Shown: positions 50,739 through 59,949, counted from the first letter of the stretch. The stretch: DNA of 64,000 nucleotides from Pseudochelatococcus lubricantis (GCF_042432495.1 NZ_JBHLXC010000007.1:62001-126000), one strand, 5' to 3'. Translations and numbers: made by a program. Notes: generated by a model not told the origin, from the sequence alone.

Positions 50739-51590
50739 ATGACTATTGCCGTTACCGGAGCAACCGGCCATCTCGGCCGCCTCGTCATCGCGAAGCTGAA
50801 GGAGAAGGTCGCCCCTTCCGATATCGTCGCGCTGGTGCGCGATCCCGCCAGGGCCGCCGATCTCGGCGTCGAAGCCCGCGCGGCGGACTACGAGAAGCCC
50901 GAAACCCTGGAGAAGGCGCTCGCGGGCGTCGACAGGCTTCTGCTCGTTTCCTCGAACGCTATCGGCCAGCGTGCCGTGCAGCACCGCAACGTCATCGATG
51001 CGGCGAAGAAGGCGGGAGTGAAGGAGATCGTCTACACCAGCCTGCTGCATGCCGACACCTCGCCCCTGACCGTGCTGGCGGAGGAGCATGTCGCGACCGA
51101 GGCGGCGCTGAAGGCGTCGGGCATTCCCCACGTGATCCTGCGCAACGGCTGGTACACCGAAAACTACACCGGCTCTGTGCCCGGCGCGGTGCAGGCGGGC
51201 GTCTTCGCCGGCAGCGCGGGCGAGGGCCGGATATCGTCGGCGACGCGCGCCGACTACGCCGAGGCCGCGACCGTCGTTCTCGCGGGTGAGGGCCATGCCG
51301 GCAAGGTCTATGAACTCGCCGGCGACGACGCCTACACGCTCGCCGGCCTCGCCGCCGAAATCTCGAAGCAGACCGGCAAGGACATTCCCTACAGGAACCT
51401 GCCGCAAGCGGAATACGCCGCCGTTCTCAAGGGCGTCGGCCTGCCCGAAGGCCTCGCGGAGGCCATCGCGCTCTTCGACGTCGGCGCCTCCCAGGACGGG
51501 CTGTTCGACGACGGCCATCAGCTCTCGACGCTGATCGGCCGTCCGACGACGCCGCTCGCGGATGCTGTCGCGGCGGCCCTGAAGGCGTAG
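50739..51590 (+). CDS. qorB: NmrA-like NAD(P)H:quinone oxidoreductase (QorB-like)
   Basis: This 283-residue atypical short-chain dehydrogenase starts MTIAVTGATGHLGRLVIAKL (GxxGxxG nucleotide site) and has VALVRDPARAADLGVEARAA, VYTSLLHADTSPLTVLAEEH and LRNGWYTENYTGSVPGAVQA, all typical of QorB. It is thought to reduce quinones with NADPH. It has an AAGGAG ribosome site and a divergent HxlR regulator. A hairpin (51610-51643) lies 20 bases after its stop. Confidence 0.92.
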   Translation: MTIAVTGATGHLGRLVIAKLKEKVAPSDIVALVRDPARAADLGVEARAADYEKPETLEKALAGVDRLLLVSSNAIGQRAVQHRNVIDAAKKAGVKEIVYTSLLHADTSPLTVLAEEHVATEAALKASGIPHVILRNGWYTENYTGSVPGAVQAGVFAGSAGEGRISSATRADYAEAATVVLAGEGHAGKVYELAGDDAYTLAGLAAEISKQTGKDIPYRNLPQAEYAAVLKGVGLPEGLAEAIALFDVGASQDGLFDDGHQLSTLIGRPTTPLADAVAAALKA

Positions 51591-51609
51591 TACCGCGCGA
51601 AACATCGCG

Positions 51610-51643
51610 ATGCCGGTCCCGGCCGTTCCGGCGGGGCCGGCAT
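51610..51643 (+). terminator. Hairpin after the QorB-like gene
   Basis: ATGCCGGTCCC (51610-51620) pairs with GGGGCCGGCAT (51633-51643) with one wobble, around a 12-base loop, 20 bases after the stop. No T-run is present. Confidence 0.5.
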
Positions 51644-51724
51644 CGTCACACGGTTGTGAGATGTCCGGGGGGCGCGGCCAAGCTATCGGTCGGTGCGGAA
51701 CGGACGCAACGGAGGCATGGTCCC

Positions 51725-52705
51725 ATGAGCATCGTCGCCACGCGCAGGGCGCTTCTCGGGTTGGCTGGCGCCGCATCGCTGTCGGCGGCAATGGCCGGCG
51801 CCGTGCGGGCGGAGGGTGGAAGCTCCACCGCTTCCGCAGGGCCGGGCTTCGCGAACGGCACGCCTGTCAGCATTGGCGCGGCGGCGTTGCGGGTGCTCCG
51901 ACGCGATACGATGACGGCCTTCTACCGCGATGCCATCGGCCTGTCGCTGCTGGCGGAGGCGGACGGCCGGTCGGTGCTGGGCGTCGACGGCATTCCCCTG
52001 CTGACGCTTATTGATGCACCGGATGCGTCGTTCGAGCCGCCGACGCAGGCGGGGCTTTTTCATATCGCCTTCCTGATGCCGGAGCGCCGTGATCTGGCGC
52101 AATGGCTGGTGCACGCGGCTTACACCCGCGTGCCGCTGTCCGGCTTCGCTGACCACAATGTCAGCGAAGCCGTCTATCTGGACGATCCCGAAGGCAACGG
52201 GCTCGAAATCTATGCCGATCGTCCCGCCGACCGCTGGGAGTGGAAGGACGGCGTCGTCACCATGGGCACGCATCAGCTCGACATGGACGCCATCCTCGAC
52301 CTGACGACAACGGAACGGGACACCTACCGCGGTGCGCCCGCCGGCCTGCGCATCGGCCACATCCACCTGCGCGTCGGCGATATTCCCGCCGGGCGCGGGT
52401 TCTACGAAAAGGCGCTCGGCCTCGCGTCCACGCGGGGCGACCGGCGTGATGCGGCCTTCCTGTCCTCGGGCGGCTATCACCACCACGTGGCGCTCAATGT
52501 CTGGAACAGCGCGGGCGCCGGCAGGCGCGATCCGCGCAGCACCGGGCTCGACTGGTTTTCCCTGCGGGTACGGGAGGCCGCGATCGTCGAAGCACAGTCG
52601 GCGCGCCTCGCCGCTGGCGGTCTGGCCGTGACGCCGGTGGAAAACGGCGTGGAGGCGCTCGACCCCTGGGGAACGCGGGTGCGGCTGCTGTCCGGCGCGG
52701 CATGA
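51725..52705 (+). CDS. VOC-family (CatE-like) protein with an export signal
   Basis: This 326-residue protein contains two vicinal-oxygen-chelate modules, as in CatE-type catechol 2,3-dioxygenase-like proteins. Possible metal ligands are in AGLFHIAFLMPE, DDPEGNGLEIYADRP, IGHIHLRVGDIPAGRGFYEK and GGYHHHVALNVW. Unusually, it begins with a signal-like sequence, ATRRALLGLAGAASLSAAMA, with a twin arginine and a likely cleavage near VRA-EG. The mature enzyme is therefore probably periplasmic, perhaps exported folded by Tat. VOC proteins are normally cytoplasmic. The substrate is unknown. It precedes the CyaC-like gene by 106 bases on the same strand. Confidence 0.87.
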   Translation: MSIVATRRALLGLAGAASLSAAMAGAVRAEGGSSTASAGPGFANGTPVSIGAAALRVLRRDTMTAFYRDAIGLSLLAEADGRSVLGVDGIPLLTLIDAPDASFEPPTQAGLFHIAFLMPERRDLAQWLVHAAYTRVPLSGFADHNVSEAVYLDDPEGNGLEIYADRPADRWEWKDGVVTMGTHQLDMDAILDLTTTERDTYRGAPAGLRIGHIHLRVGDIPAGRGFYEKALGLASTRGDRRDAAFLSSGGYHHHVALNVWNSAGAGRRDPRSTGLDWFSLRVREAAIVEAQSARLAAGGLAVTPVENGVEALDPWGTRVRLLSGAA

Positions 52706-52811
52706 CCCGGCCCGCAATCCTCCTGATCCGGCCGACGGTCCCGGTCCGGCGAAGCGCGCCCCGGTGCATTCCCGTGCGGCCGCCGGCGGCGCGGCACGCC
52801 GGTGACGTCCG

Positions 52812-54482
52812 ATGACGATGTCCTCCTCCCCGGTGTTGCCGTCTCACCTGACCTTGCGCAAGCTCCGGATCGCGACCGGGCTTGTCATGTTCGTCTTCAT
52901 GACGACACACCTTCTCAACCATTCGCTGAACCTGATATCGCTGCCCGTGGCCGAGTCGGGGTTGCGATGGTTCGCGGCGTTCTGGGGTTCGGCGGCCGGC
53001 GGTGTGCTGCTCTACGGCGCGGTGCTGACCCACATCGGGCTGGTGCTCCATGCGCTTTACCGGCGCTGCAGCCTGCGCATGCGGCCGGAGGAAGCCTTTC
53101 AGCTCGTGCTCGGCCTGCTCATCCCGCTGTTCCTGATCGATCACGTGGTCGCCACGCGCGTCGCCCACGCCTTGCATGGCGAAAGGATCACCTATGAATC
53201 GGTGATCCGCTCGCTGTGGGTGACCACGCCGGTGTCGGGCGTGCGCCAGACGGTGGCGCTCGTCGTGGCATGGGCTCACGGCTGCATCGGCCTGCATTTC
53301 TGGCTGCGCTACCGCGACTGGTATCGGGATGCGTCGCCCTCGCTGCTCATGGGAGCGACGCTGTTGCCGGTGCTGGCGCTGCTCGGCTTTTCGGAAACCG
53401 GGCGCCTCCTCGCGCGGGCGCCGGCCCCCGTGTCGCCGCTGCCCGAACCGGGGGTGCTGGCGTCTGCGGACGCGGGCCTGCAGCTGGCGCGGTTGACGCT
53501 CTACGGCGCGTTCGGCGGCCTCCTCGCCGGCACGTTCGGGCTGCGTGGCCTGCGCCAATGGCGGGAGCGCGGCGCGACCATCGTGGTCCATTATCCGGGC
53601 AACCGCAATGTCAGGGTGCCGCGCGGTTTCACCGTGCTGGAGGCGAGCCGTGTCGGCCGCATTCCCCACTATGCCGTCTGCGGCGGCAAGGGCCGCTGTT
53701 CCACCTGCCGGGTGGAGGTGCTGGGCGATCCGGCCGCACTGCCGCCGCCGGACGAGCTGGAAAAGGCGACGCTGGAGCGGGTCGGCGCGCCGCCCGGCGT
53801 TCGCCTCGCCTGCCAGCTGCGGCCCGCGCACGACATCAGCGTAGCGCCCGTCCTCGTGCCGCACCGCAAGCGCAGCCGGCTGCTGGACGTCCGCGAGATG
53901 TCGCCGGGGCGGGAGCAGGAGATCGCGGTGATGTTCTGCGACATGCGCAACTTCACGGGCATGACCGAGAAACGCCTGCCTTACGACACGGTGTTCCTCC
54001 TCAACCGCTATTTCGCCCTCGTCGGGCAGGCGGTCGAGGAGAGCGGCGGGCGCATCGACAAGTTCATCGGCGACGGGGCGATGGCGCTGTTCGGCATCGA
54101 CAGCACGCCGCGCGACGGCTGCCGCGCCGCCTTGCGGGCGGCACGCAAGATCGCGGAGGACATCGAGCGGCTGCATCGTGAACTCGGCCTCGAATTTCCC
54201 GCGCCGTTGCGCGTCGCCATCGGCATCCACGCCGGACCGGCCGTCATCGGCGTCATGGGCTATGGCCGCGCGCGCAGCCTTACCGCCGTCGGCGACACCG
54301 TGAACGTCGCGAGCCGGCTGGAATCCGTCGCCAAGGAGCGCAACGCCACGCTTGTCGTGTCCGAGCCCGTCATGCGCATGGCACAGGTCGACACCAACGG
54401 CCTTCCCGCCGATGTCATCCAGGTTCGCGGGCGCGCGAAGCAGCTGCGCGTCTTCGTCGATCCGCCTGTTTCGCCGCCCTGA
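52812..54482 (+). CDS. cyaC: Membrane-bound redox adenylate cyclase with 2Fe-2S domain (CyaC-like)
   Basis: This 556-residue protein has three parts. A hexahelical membrane region (about 20-250) carries paired histidines (H33, H37, H74, H80, H111, H156, H162), like the diheme-b anchors of succinate:quinone oxidoreductases. A 2Fe-2S ferredoxin module (about 258-345) has CGGKGRCSTC and the fourth Cys in VRLACQLRP. A class III cyclase domain follows (from about 370), with metal aspartates in VMFCDMRNFTGMT and IDKFIGDGAMALFG and the substrate residues in TAVGDTVNVASRLES. This matches Sinorhizobium meliloti CyaC, a quinone-responsive heme-b cyclase. It probably makes cAMP in response to quinone-pool redox state. 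Confidence 0.92.
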   Translation: MTMSSSPVLPSHLTLRKLRIATGLVMFVFMTTHLLNHSLNLISLPVAESGLRWFAAFWGSAAGGVLLYGAVLTHIGLVLHALYRRCSLRMRPEEAFQLVLGLLIPLFLIDHVVATRVAHALHGERITYESVIRSLWVTTPVSGVRQTVALVVAWAHGCIGLHFWLRYRDWYRDASPSLLMGATLLPVLALLGFSETGRLLARAPAPVSPLPEPGVLASADAGLQLARLTLYGAFGGLLAGTFGLRGLRQWRERGATIVVHYPGNRNVRVPRGFTVLEASRVGRIPHYAVCGGKGRCSTCRVEVLGDPAALPPPDELEKATLERVGAPPGVRLACQLRPAHDISVAPVLVPHRKRSRLLDVREMSPGREQEIAVMFCDMRNFTGMTEKRLPYDTVFLLNRYFALVGQAVEESGGRIDKFIGDGAMALFGIDSTPRDGCRAALRAARKIAEDIERLHRELGLEFPAPLRVAIGIHAGPAVIGVMGYGRARSLTAVGDTVNVASRLESVAKERNATLVVSEPVMRMAQVDTNGLPADVIQVRGRAKQLRVFVDPPVSPP

Positions 54483-54504
54483 TGCGCCTTTTGGGCGGGC
54501 GGCT

Positions 54505-56514
54505 TCAGTTCCGCGAGAGCGCAACGACCGGGTCGAGCCGGGCGGCGCTGCGGGCGGGCAGGAAGCCGAAGGCGACGCCGATCGCGGTCGAGCACAGCAG
54601 CGAGGCGGCAATCGCCGTCGGAGAGTAGATGAGGCTGAAGCTCGAACCGAGGAGCTCGAACAGGACTCCGAAGCTCAGCGCGAGGCCGATGCCACCCAGA
54701 CCGCCGATGAAGCAGACGACGATGGCCTCGATGAGGAACTGCTGCATGATATCGCTCTGGCGCGCGCCGACCGCCATGCGCACGCCGATCTCGCCCACCC
54801 GTTCGGAAACCGTGACCAGCATGATGTTCATCACGCCAATGCCGCCGACGAGAAGCGAGATCAGCGCGATGGCGGCGATCAGCAGGGTCAGCGTTTCCGT
54901 GGTGCTGGTGATCGTCTGGCGGATGTCGTCCGTGTTGAGGATGAAGAAGTCCCGGGTGCCGTGGCGGGCGGTGAGAAAGGCCGTCGCCGCCTGCTCGGCC
55001 ACGGCGGTCGACACGTCGTCGCTGACGCGCACCGTGATGCTGCGCAGCGTCGTGTTCCCCAGGAGCCGCGTCTGCACGGTGGTGTAGGGCAGATAAACGG
55101 ACGGGTTCTGGCTGGAGCCGAAGCCGCTCTGCTGCGGCAGCGTGACGCCGACGATGCGCGCCGGCATCTTGCCGACAAGGATGACCTGCCCCACCGGGCT
55201 GCCGGGGAAGTTCGCGAACAGGGCCTTGCGGGTGTTTTCGTCGATCACGGCGTCCTGCGCCATCTGGCGCACGCCGGCGGTGTCGAAGAACTGCCCTTCC
55301 GCCAGCTTCACGCCGCGGGCGTCGAAGTATTGCTCGCCGACGCCGTTGACCATCGCGTTGATGGAAACCGCGCCGAACTGCAGCAGGTCGTTCGTCGACA
55401 CCGTCGGCGTGACGGCGGCGACGTAGGGCTGCGCGGCCAGCGCATGGGCATCCGCGACGACGAGCGTCGTGATCTTGCCTGAGCGCGTGTCGCCGAAATC
55501 CCTGCCCGCGAAAATCTCCAGCGTGTTGGTGCCGAGGCTGCTGATGTTGGCGAGCACCTGCTGCTGCGACCCCGTGCCGAGCGCCACCACGCAGACGACG
55601 GACGCGATACCGATGATGATGCCGAGCATGGTGAGGAAGGTGCGCAGCCGGTGTGCCCGCATCGACAGGAAGGCCATGCGGAACGCCTCGCGGAACCGGT
55701 CCGCGCCCGCCCGCCATGGCCGCCGCGGTCGGGCGCCGTCCTCCGGCGGGGCGGCAGGCGCCGGGCGCGCGTCCGTGTCCGGAGTGACTTCAGGCTGCGT
55801 CTGCCTGTCGGCGACGATGGCGCCGTCGCTGATCTCGATGATCCGTTGCGCGCGCGCGGCCACCGTCATGTCGTGGGTGACGATGATGACCGTCTTGCCG
55901 GTGGCGTTCAGCTCCTGCAGGATGCCGAGCACTTCCTCGCCGCTGCGCCGGTCGAGCGCGCCCGTCGGTTCGTCCGCCAGAATGACGTTGGCGCCGTTCA
56001 TGAGCGCGCGGGCGATGGACACACGCTGCTGCTGTCCGCCCGACAGCTGCCCCGGCCGATGGTTCAGGCGGTCGGCCATGCCGAGGCGGCCGAGCAGTTG
56101 CGCCGCGTGCTTCCCGCGCTCCGCCGGTGACAGGCCCGCGTAGATCGCCGGGATTTCGACATTGCCCACCGCCGTCAGCTCCGGCAGCAGGTGGTAGCGC
56201 TGGAAGATGAAGCCGAAATGCTCGCGCCGCAGGGCTGCGAGCGCGTCGCTGTCGAGTTCGGACGTCTCCCGCCCGTCGATCCGGTAATGGCCTGCGGTCG
56301 GCCTGTCGAGGCAGCCGAGGATGTTCATCAGCGTCGATTTGCCCGAGCCGGAAGCGCCGACGATGGCCACCATCTCTCCGGCGCGGATCGTCAGGTCGAT
56401 ATCCTTCAGCACGACGAGCGTGCCGTCACCGGCCGGAAACTCGCGGCGCAGTTTTTCGAGGACGATGAGCGGCGCGCCGTCCGCTCCCGCGCTGCCGGGC
56501 CGTTGCGTGCTCAT
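54505..56514 (-). CDS. macB: MacB-type ABC transporter (ATPase fused to permease)
   Basis: This 669-residue half-transporter begins with an ATPase domain with Walker A GASGSGKSTLMN, FGFIFQRYHLLPELTAVGN, the signature LSGGQQQRVSIARAL and Walker B VILADEPTGALD. Four membrane helices surround a large periplasmic MacB core domain. The last three helices include LIAAIALISLLVGGIGVMNI and the FtsX-like SERVGEIGVRMAVGARQSDI. It forms a mechanotransmission pump with MacA and an outer-membrane channel, exporting macrolides, lipopeptides, toxins or heme-type compounds. It follows macA by 4 bases in an operon headed by a two-component system. Confidence 0.94.
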   Translation of the reverse strand: MSTQRPGSAGADGAPLIVLEKLRREFPAGDGTLVVLKDIDLTIRAGEMVAIVGASGSGKSTLMNILGCLDRPTAGHYRIDGRETSELDSDALAALRREHFGFIFQRYHLLPELTAVGNVEIPAIYAGLSPAERGKHAAQLLGRLGMADRLNHRPGQLSGGQQQRVSIARALMNGANVILADEPTGALDRRSGEEVLGILQELNATGKTVIIVTHDMTVAARAQRIIEISDGAIVADRQTQPEVTPDTDARPAPAAPPEDGARPRRPWRAGADRFREAFRMAFLSMRAHRLRTFLTMLGIIIGIASVVCVVALGTGSQQQVLANISSLGTNTLEIFAGRDFGDTRSGKITTLVVADAHALAAQPYVAAVTPTVSTNDLLQFGAVSINAMVNGVGEQYFDARGVKLAEGQFFDTAGVRQMAQDAVIDENTRKALFANFPGSPVGQVILVGKMPARIVGVTLPQQSGFGSSQNPSVYLPYTTVQTRLLGNTTLRSITVRVSDDVSTAVAEQAATAFLTARHGTRDFFILNTDDIRQTITSTTETLTLLIAAIALISLLVGGIGVMNIMLVTVSERVGEIGVRMAVGARQSDIMQQFLIEAIVVCFIGGLGGIGLALSFGVLFELLGSSFSLIYSPTAIAASLLCSTAIGVAFGFLPARSAARLDPVVALSRN

Positions 56515-56518
56515 CGCG

Positions 56519-57757
56519 TCAGAACCCCATTGGCGAGGGCGGGCCGCGCCGGGCGGGCGTCGCGCTGGTGGCCGTCGCCGAATAGGTGCCCATCACGATC
56601 CGCTCACCCTCCTCAAGGCCGGAGAGTACCTCGGCCGTAATCTTGTTATTGAGGCCGATTTTCACCTGCCGCGTCGCGATCTGCCCGGAGGGCTCCAGCA
56701 CCTGCACGCCATGAGTGCCGTCCCCGCCCGCGGCGCCGAGCGCCGTCGCGGGAATGGTGAGCGCGCCCTGCGCGCGCCCAAGCACGATGTGCACCTCCGC
56801 CGTCATGTAGGTGCGCAGCCGGCCGTCCGGGTTCGGGATGTCGAAGACGCCGTTGTAATAGATTGCCGTGGAGGCGGTCGAGGACGACGAGGACGCACTG
56901 CTGAGCGAGGTGCTGAGGCTGCTGTCGCTGGTGATGGATTCGGGGGCGGGCTCGATGCGCCGCAGGGTGGCGTCGTAGCGCCGGTCCGGCTCACCGAGGA
57001 TGGTGAAGTAGACCGGCTGGCCCGGCGCGACCCGGACGACATCGGCTTCGGAAATCTCCGCCCGCACGGTCATTGTGTCGAGCTGCCCGAGAACGACGAT
57101 GGTCGGGGCGGACTGGACGGCATTCACCGTCTGCCCCTCCTGCGATACGACGGCCAGCACCGTTCCGTCGATGGGCGCGGTGATGCGGGTGTAGCCGAGG
57201 TTGGCGCGCGCGTTCTCGACGGCGACTTCAGACTCGATAATCTGGGCGTCGAGGGCTTCGATCTGGGCGCGGATCACGCCGACGTCGGCCTGCGCCGTAT
57301 CGAGATCCGCCTGCGAGGAGGCGCGCTGTGCCGCCATCCGGCGCTGGCGCTCCAGCGTGATCTCGGCGAGCTTGAGGCTCGCCTGTTTCTCGGTCCGCTG
57401 CGCGCGGACGTTCGCGAGCGCGGCCTGCGCGGTGCGTAGCGCGTTTTCCTGCGTGACCGAATCGATTTCCGCGATCAGGTCGCCCGCCTTCACCTGCTGC
57501 CCGAGTTCGACATGCAGCGTGGTGACCCGCCCGGACACCTGCGCGCCGACCGCGACCAGCCGCACGGGCTTGAGGATGCCGGTGGCGAGTACGGTCACCT
57601 CGATGTCCCCGCGCGTCACGGGCGCGGTCATCACGTTGGCGGATTGCGCGGCCGTCCGGTTTTTCTGCCAGAACCAGTATCCCGCGCCGGCGCCGGCGAC
57701 GGTCAGCAGGAGGAGCAGGATTCTCGCGATCGTCCGCGCCCGGTTGCCAGCACTCAT
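56519..57757 (-). CDS. macA: MacA-type periplasmic adaptor protein
   Basis: This 412-residue adaptor has an N-terminal anchor (RILLLLLTVAGAGAGYWFW), a lipoyl domain split around a coiled-coil hairpin (GVQVSG-like VAVGAQVSGRVTTLHVELGQ, then NLGYTRITAPIDGTVLAVVS), and membrane-proximal barrel modules. TILGEPDRRYDATLRRIEPA is typical of MacA. A serine-rich low-complexity stretch near residues 283-300 sits in the usual MacA position. ATG 57757 is preferred over an upstream GTG. It bridges MacB to a TolC-like channel not encoded in the window. Confidence 0.93.
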   Translation of the reverse strand: MSAGNRARTIARILLLLLTVAGAGAGYWFWQKNRTAAQSANVMTAPVTRGDIEVTVLATGILKPVRLVAVGAQVSGRVTTLHVELGQQVKAGDLIAEIDSVTQENALRTAQAALANVRAQRTEKQASLKLAEITLERQRRMAAQRASSQADLDTAQADVGVIRAQIEALDAQIIESEVAVENARANLGYTRITAPIDGTVLAVVSQEGQTVNAVQSAPTIVVLGQLDTMTVRAEISEADVVRVAPGQPVYFTILGEPDRRYDATLRRIEPAPESITSDSSLSTSLSSASSSSSTASTAIYYNGVFDIPNPDGRLRTYMTAEVHIVLGRAQGALTIPATALGAAGGDGTHGVQVLEPSGQIATRQVKIGLNNKITAEVLSGLEEGERIVMGTYSATATSATPARRGPPSPMGF

Positions 57758-57800
57758 GAACGGCCCGGTTCCCACGAGGGGAAGGACGTGGCGGAGAAGG

Positions 57801-59138
57801 TCATGCGTGTGCTCCCGTTCCAGGCAAGTCGATGCGTGCGATCAGTCCGTGCGGCGTGTTTTCGTGCAGCGAGAGCCGCCCGCCGTGGGCGCGGGCGAGC
57901 GAGCGGGCGATGGCGAGGCCGAGCCCGAACCCCTGGCCGGAGCGCACGGGACGCTCCTCTTCCACTCGGCCGAACGGCTTCAGCGCGGCTTCCCGGCGGG
58001 CTACCGGGATGCCGGGCCCGTCGTCCTCCACCGTCAGCACGATGCCGTTGCCCTCGCCGTAGCGCAAGCGGACGACGACGTGGCGGGCGTAGCGCACGGC
58101 GTTGTCGACGAGGTTCGTCAGCACGCGGTGCATGTCGTCGAGCCGCCCGAGGCAGACGAGATGGTCCGGCCCCACATAGGTGACGGGATGGCCGAGATCC
58201 GAGAATTCGTCGGCGACGGTCTGCGCGATGCTGGCGAGATCGATGGTGGAGAGCGCGGCCTCCGCCCGCTCGTCACGGATGAACGACAGCGCCGAACGCA
58301 GCATGGCGTTCACCTGGTCGAGATCGCGCTCCATCTGTGCGCGCGCGGCCGCATCCTCGATGAACTCCGTCCGCAGCCGCAGGCGGGTGATGGGTGTCCG
58401 CAGGTCGTGGCTGACGGCGAGCAGCATCTGGGTGCGCTCGTCGACCAGTTCCTTGATGCGGTCGCGCATCCGGTTGAATGCGCGCGCGGCACGCTGAAGC
58501 TCTTCCGGTCCCTGTTCGGGCAGCGGCAGGTGCTCCCTGTTGACGTCGAAGCTCTCCGCCGCTTCCGTGAACCGGCGCAGCGGCGCCGTCACCGCCGTGA
58601 TCGCCCAGACGGTCAGCAAGACGAGCACCGGCATGAGGAAGCCCAGCATCACCAGCAGACGGATCGAGACCGGCGGGGCCGACGGCCCTTCCGGCACGCC
58701 GGAGGCCGCCAGGACGATGCCGTTCGACAGCCGCAGCGCGATTTGTTCCGGCGCGTCGGGCGTCTCCGGACGGTGAAAGACGGCGACATCGGCGCCGAGG
58801 CGGTGGGCGATGACACGCGCAGGTGGCGTGTCCGGCGAAGCTGAGACCGCTGCCCACGGCGGCAACTGCATGGATACGATGAGCCAGGGATACTCCCGCG
58901 CCACAGCGACGGTGAGGGCGATGCGCGCCGCGCCGTCGGGAATGGTCTCGAACAGGCGGGCGATGGTGACGAGTTCCCATTCCCGGCGTTCGTTCTCATG
59001 CTCGGCGGGCGCGGGCACAAGAAGGAAGAAGGCCGCCGATATCACGATCTGCGACAGAATGACCGAGGCGATGATCAGCAGCGCGATCTGCCCGGCGATG
59101 CGGCGCGGATGGAAAACTTTCACAAAACCGGGAATCAT
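57801..59138 (-). CDS. HAMP-containing sensor histidine kinase (EnvZ-like)
   Basis: This 445-residue inner-membrane kinase has helix one (IALLIIASVILSQIVISAAF), a periplasmic domain of about 130 residues, and helix two (LLVMLGFLMPVLVLLTVWAI). HAMP, the H-box LAVSHDLRTPITRLRLRTEF, the N-box VLTNLVDNAVRYA and the G-boxes VEDDGPGIPVARRE and GFGLGLAIARSLAR follow, in the EnvZ/RstB style. It overlaps the response regulator gene by ATGA and precedes macA by about 40 bases, so the pair most likely controls the MacAB pump. The periplasmic domain probably senses an envelope stress or an antimicrobial, which is inference. Confidence 0.93.
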   Translation of the reverse strand: MIPGFVKVFHPRRIAGQIALLIIASVILSQIVISAAFFLLVPAPAEHENERREWELVTIARLFETIPDGAARIALTVAVAREYPWLIVSMQLPPWAAVSASPDTPPARVIAHRLGADVAVFHRPETPDAPEQIALRLSNGIVLAASGVPEGPSAPPVSIRLLVMLGFLMPVLVLLTVWAITAVTAPLRRFTEAAESFDVNREHLPLPEQGPEELQRAARAFNRMRDRIKELVDERTQMLLAVSHDLRTPITRLRLRTEFIEDAAARAQMERDLDQVNAMLRSALSFIRDERAEAALSTIDLASIAQTVADEFSDLGHPVTYVGPDHLVCLGRLDDMHRVLTNLVDNAVRYARHVVVRLRYGEGNGIVLTVEDDGPGIPVARREAALKPFGRVEEERPVRSGQGFGLGLAIARSLARAHGGRLSLHENTPHGLIARIDLPGTGAHA

Positions 59139-59851
59139 TGCCGCTCCACCCTGGCGGCGAACATGTAGCCGCTGTTGCGCACGGTCTTGATGAAATGGGG
59201 GTCGCGCGGGTCCTGCTCCAGCTTCTGCCGCAGGCGGCTGATCAGGATATCGACGCTGCGGTCGAACGGCCCGGCTTCCCGTCCCCGCGTCAGGTCAAGC
59301 AACTGCTCGCGCGTCAGCACGCGCTGCGGACGCATGCAGAGCGCGAGCAGCAGGTCGAACTCCGCCCCGGTCACCGCAACCCGCGCGCCGTTCGGATCGG
59401 TGAGGTGATGCTGGCGCGCGTCCACCACCCAGCCATCGAACGTGTAGATGGCCATGTCCTTCCCGGCGAGCGCGCCGTCCTGCGCCGTGCGCCGCAGCAC
59501 GGCGCGGATGCGTGCCATCAGTTCGCGAGGGTTGAACGGTTTGACGAGATAGTCGTCGGCGCCCATCTCCAGCCCGACGATGCGGTCTATCTCGTCGCCG
59601 CGCGCTGTCAGCATCAGCACCGGAACCGTGGAACCGCCGCGCAGGCGGCGGCAGATGCTGAGCCCGTCCTCGCCCGGCAGCATGAGATCGAGCACGATGA
59701 GGTCGATGCGGGCGTCGGCAAGGATGCGGTCCATGGCGCGACCGTTTGCGGCGACCGATGTCCTGAAGCCGTTCTTGTCCAGATAGCGGGCAATGAGCGT
59801 GCTGATATCCGGATCGTCCTCGACGACGAGGATATGAGGCTCGTCACTCAT
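59135..59851 (-). CDS. OmpR/PhoB-family response regulator
   Basis: This 238-residue regulator has a receiver domain (ILVVEDDPDISTLIARYLDK, phosphoacceptor in IDLIVLDLMLPGEDG, MLTARGDEIDRIVGLEMGAD, lysine in DYLVKPFNPRELMARIRAVL). A C-terminal winged helix follows, with GAEFDLLLALCMRPQRVLTR, EQLLDLTRGREAGPFDRSVD and ILISRLRQKLEQDPRDP. It is the first gene of the leftward operon with the kinase, macA and macB. Its upstream region holds a 15-base tandem repeat and a 16-bp hairpin that could be operator or leader elements. Confidence 0.95.
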   Translation of the reverse strand: MSDEPHILVVEDDPDISTLIARYLDKNGFRTSVAANGRAMDRILADARIDLIVLDLMLPGEDGLSICRRLRGGSTVPVLMLTARGDEIDRIVGLEMGADDYLVKPFNPRELMARIRAVLRRTAQDGALAGKDMAIYTFDGWVVDARQHHLTDPNGARVAVTGAEFDLLLALCMRPQRVLTREQLLDLTRGREAGPFDRSVDILISRLRQKLEQDPRDPHFIKTVRNSGYMFAARVERQ

Positions 59852-59869
59852 GTCCCGCACGGGCTCCTT

Positions 59870-59899
59870 CACTGCGAATGTTTGCACTGCGAATGCTTG
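59870..59899. repeat. Tandem 15-base repeat upstream of the response regulator gene
   Basis: CACTGCGAATGTTTG (59870-59884) is followed directly by CACTGCGAATGCTTG (59885-59899), 14 of 15 identical. It lies about 20-50 bases before the response regulator start. It may be a binding site for the regulator or a simple duplication. Confidence 0.6.
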
Positions 59900-59949
59900 C
59901 TTGCGGAACCAGTTAGCCCATTAGCGGAACCGAGGAAATCACAAATTTT

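Noticed and set aside
52494..54611. A 705-codon minus-strand frame opposite the CyaC-like gene
   Set aside because: It is Arg/His-rich shadow sequence. The plus strand encodes three well-defined domains over the same bases.
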